Assembly: GCA_014380825.1 (NCBI GenBank)
Contig: JACMJD010000410.1
Span: 1-5,492 of the forward strand
Origin: Phycisphaerae bacterium
Lineage (GTDB): Bacteria > Planctomycetota > Phycisphaerae > Tepidisphaerales > Tepidisphaeraceae
Length of the DNA: 5,492 nucleotides
Direction: 5' to 3'
Part shown: positions 5,014 through 5,492 of the stretch, piece by piece
How positions within the stretch are numbered: position 1 is the stretch's first letter
Layout: every line of letters starts with the position of its first letter
Notes under the pieces: generated by a model
Databases searched by the model: none
What the model saw: only the letters and a program-made list of their open reading frames with translations
Told to the model about the DNA's origin: nothing
Translations under genes and position numbers: made by a program

Positions 5014-5492
5014 ATGGATGCCAAACCACGTTGGCGGACTTGGGCTGAGCCGCTGCGCCGTGATGGTCGAAACGGACGCGAGACGCGACCTCGGTTCGCG
5101 CACTCAACCGTCGTCGATTCGCTCTCGGCACAGACTCATTCAACATTACTCGATTGCTGTATCGCCACCGGTGGCGTGGCGCTGGCGCTGCTGTTGCGCA
5201 AAGCGCTTGATCCGCTCGTCGGACCGGCCCAGCCGTTCGTCACGTTCTACTTTGCCATCTTCGCCGCCGCCTGGTTTGGCGGGGCGCTTCCGGGATTGCT
5301 CTGCACCCTCTTAAGCGCGCTGGCGGGCTGGTATTTCTTCGTTCACCTTCATCCGATGCGCGGCGTCAGTTCCTTCGGCACGTTCATGAACGTGGCGATG
5401 TTCTGCGGCGTGAGCATCATCGCGATCGCGCTGACCGAAGCGTATCGAATGGCCGTTCGTCGTGCAGAGAACGCCGATGAGAAAACCCAACT
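5014..5492 (+). CDS. Sensor protein, DUF4118-type membrane region (N-terminal part, probably a histidine kinase)
   Basis: The frame is open from ATG 5014 to the window edge, giving 159 complete codons without a stop. After an Arg-rich, hydrophilic stretch of about 45 residues come four hydrophobic segments at roughly 46-62, 73-91, 92-110 and 122-141, containing PFVTFYFAIFAAAWFGGALP (74-93) and LLSALAGWYFF (99-109). This order, with the LDPLVGP loop (65-71) before segment two, matches the DUF4118 four-helix region of KdpD-like and PAS-containing sensor histidine kinases. The kinase part would lie beyond the window, so histidine kinase is inferred from family habit; diguanylate cyclase or another output domain is possible. 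After an in-frame stop at 4957-4959, 5014 is the first ATG and no GTG or TTG precedes it. It lacks a well-spaced ribosome-binding site, so the exact start is uncertain. It sits 180 nt after the hydrolase and may have its own promoter. Confidence 0.75.
   Translation, partial: MDAKPRWRTWAEPLRRDGRNGRETRPRFAHSTVVDSLSAQTHSTLLDCCIATGGVALALLLRKALDPLVGPAQPFVTFYFAIFAAAWFGGALPGLLCTLLSALAGWYFFVHLHPMRGVSSFGTFMNVAMFCGVSIIAIALTEAYRMAVRRAENADEKTQ

Noticed and set aside
4961..5314. Plus-strand 117-codon frame beginning just before the AGGAGGGG site
   Set aside because: Its translation is Arg/Ser-rich and unlike any family, whereas the overlapping frame from 5014 encodes clear membrane helices of the DUF4118 type.
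1..5492. CRISPR array, transposase, toxin-antitoxin pair, tRNA or rRNA gene, or an evident new defence or biosynthetic system
   Set aside because: I looked on both strands and found no supporting repeats, motifs or genes; the novelty here is limited to the intergenic repeats and their placement.

Overview
This GC-rich window carries one collinear set of plus-strand genes. The core is a 2-oxoacid dehydrogenase operon: E1 alpha (117-1250), E1 beta (1326-2300) and the lipoyl-bearing E2 acyltransferase (2413-3822). A YtnP-like metallo-beta-lactamase-fold hydrolase follows (3916-4833). The last gene, cut by the window edge, begins a membrane sensor protein with a DUF4118-type four-helix region (5014 to the end). 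No E3 (dihydrolipoamide dehydrogenase) gene lies in the window, so the complex must use an E3 encoded elsewhere.

The three dehydrogenase genes are intact, close to family length, and keep their key motifs: thiamine diphosphate binding in E1 alpha, the Glu/His pair in E1 beta, the lipoyl lysine and DHRVIDG active site in E2. Together they would convert a 2-oxoacid, CoA and NAD+ to acyl-CoA, CO2 and NADH. Pyruvate is the most likely substrate, but a branched-chain 2-oxoacid cannot be excluded from sequence alone.

The most striking structure lies between the genes. Each of the three consecutive junctions (E1 alpha/E1 beta, E1 beta/E2, E2/hydrolase) is filled by a palindrome, and the three are unrelated in sequence: a perfect 24-bp nested inverted repeat (1257-1314), a 36-bp imperfect inverted repeat with a 10-bp internal period (2309-2396), and an asymmetric inverted repeat (3846-3912). 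Each ends at or inside the ribosome-binding site of the next gene. None has a U-tract, so they look like dispersed intergenic repeats rather than classical terminators. The 180-bp gap before the sensor gene has no such element, only two short perfect palindromes.

The organism cannot be fixed from this window. GC-rich coding sequence, a Gram-positive/mitochondrial-type split E1, and repeat families of kinds I recall from Planctomycetes, Verrucomicrobia and Acidobacteria suggest a soil or freshwater bacterium, with Planctomycetes (Phycisphaerae-like) as my best guess. Bases 1-116 hold only a short leader and a small tandem repeat. I see no RNA gene, CRISPR array, transposase or evident new defence or biosynthetic system.
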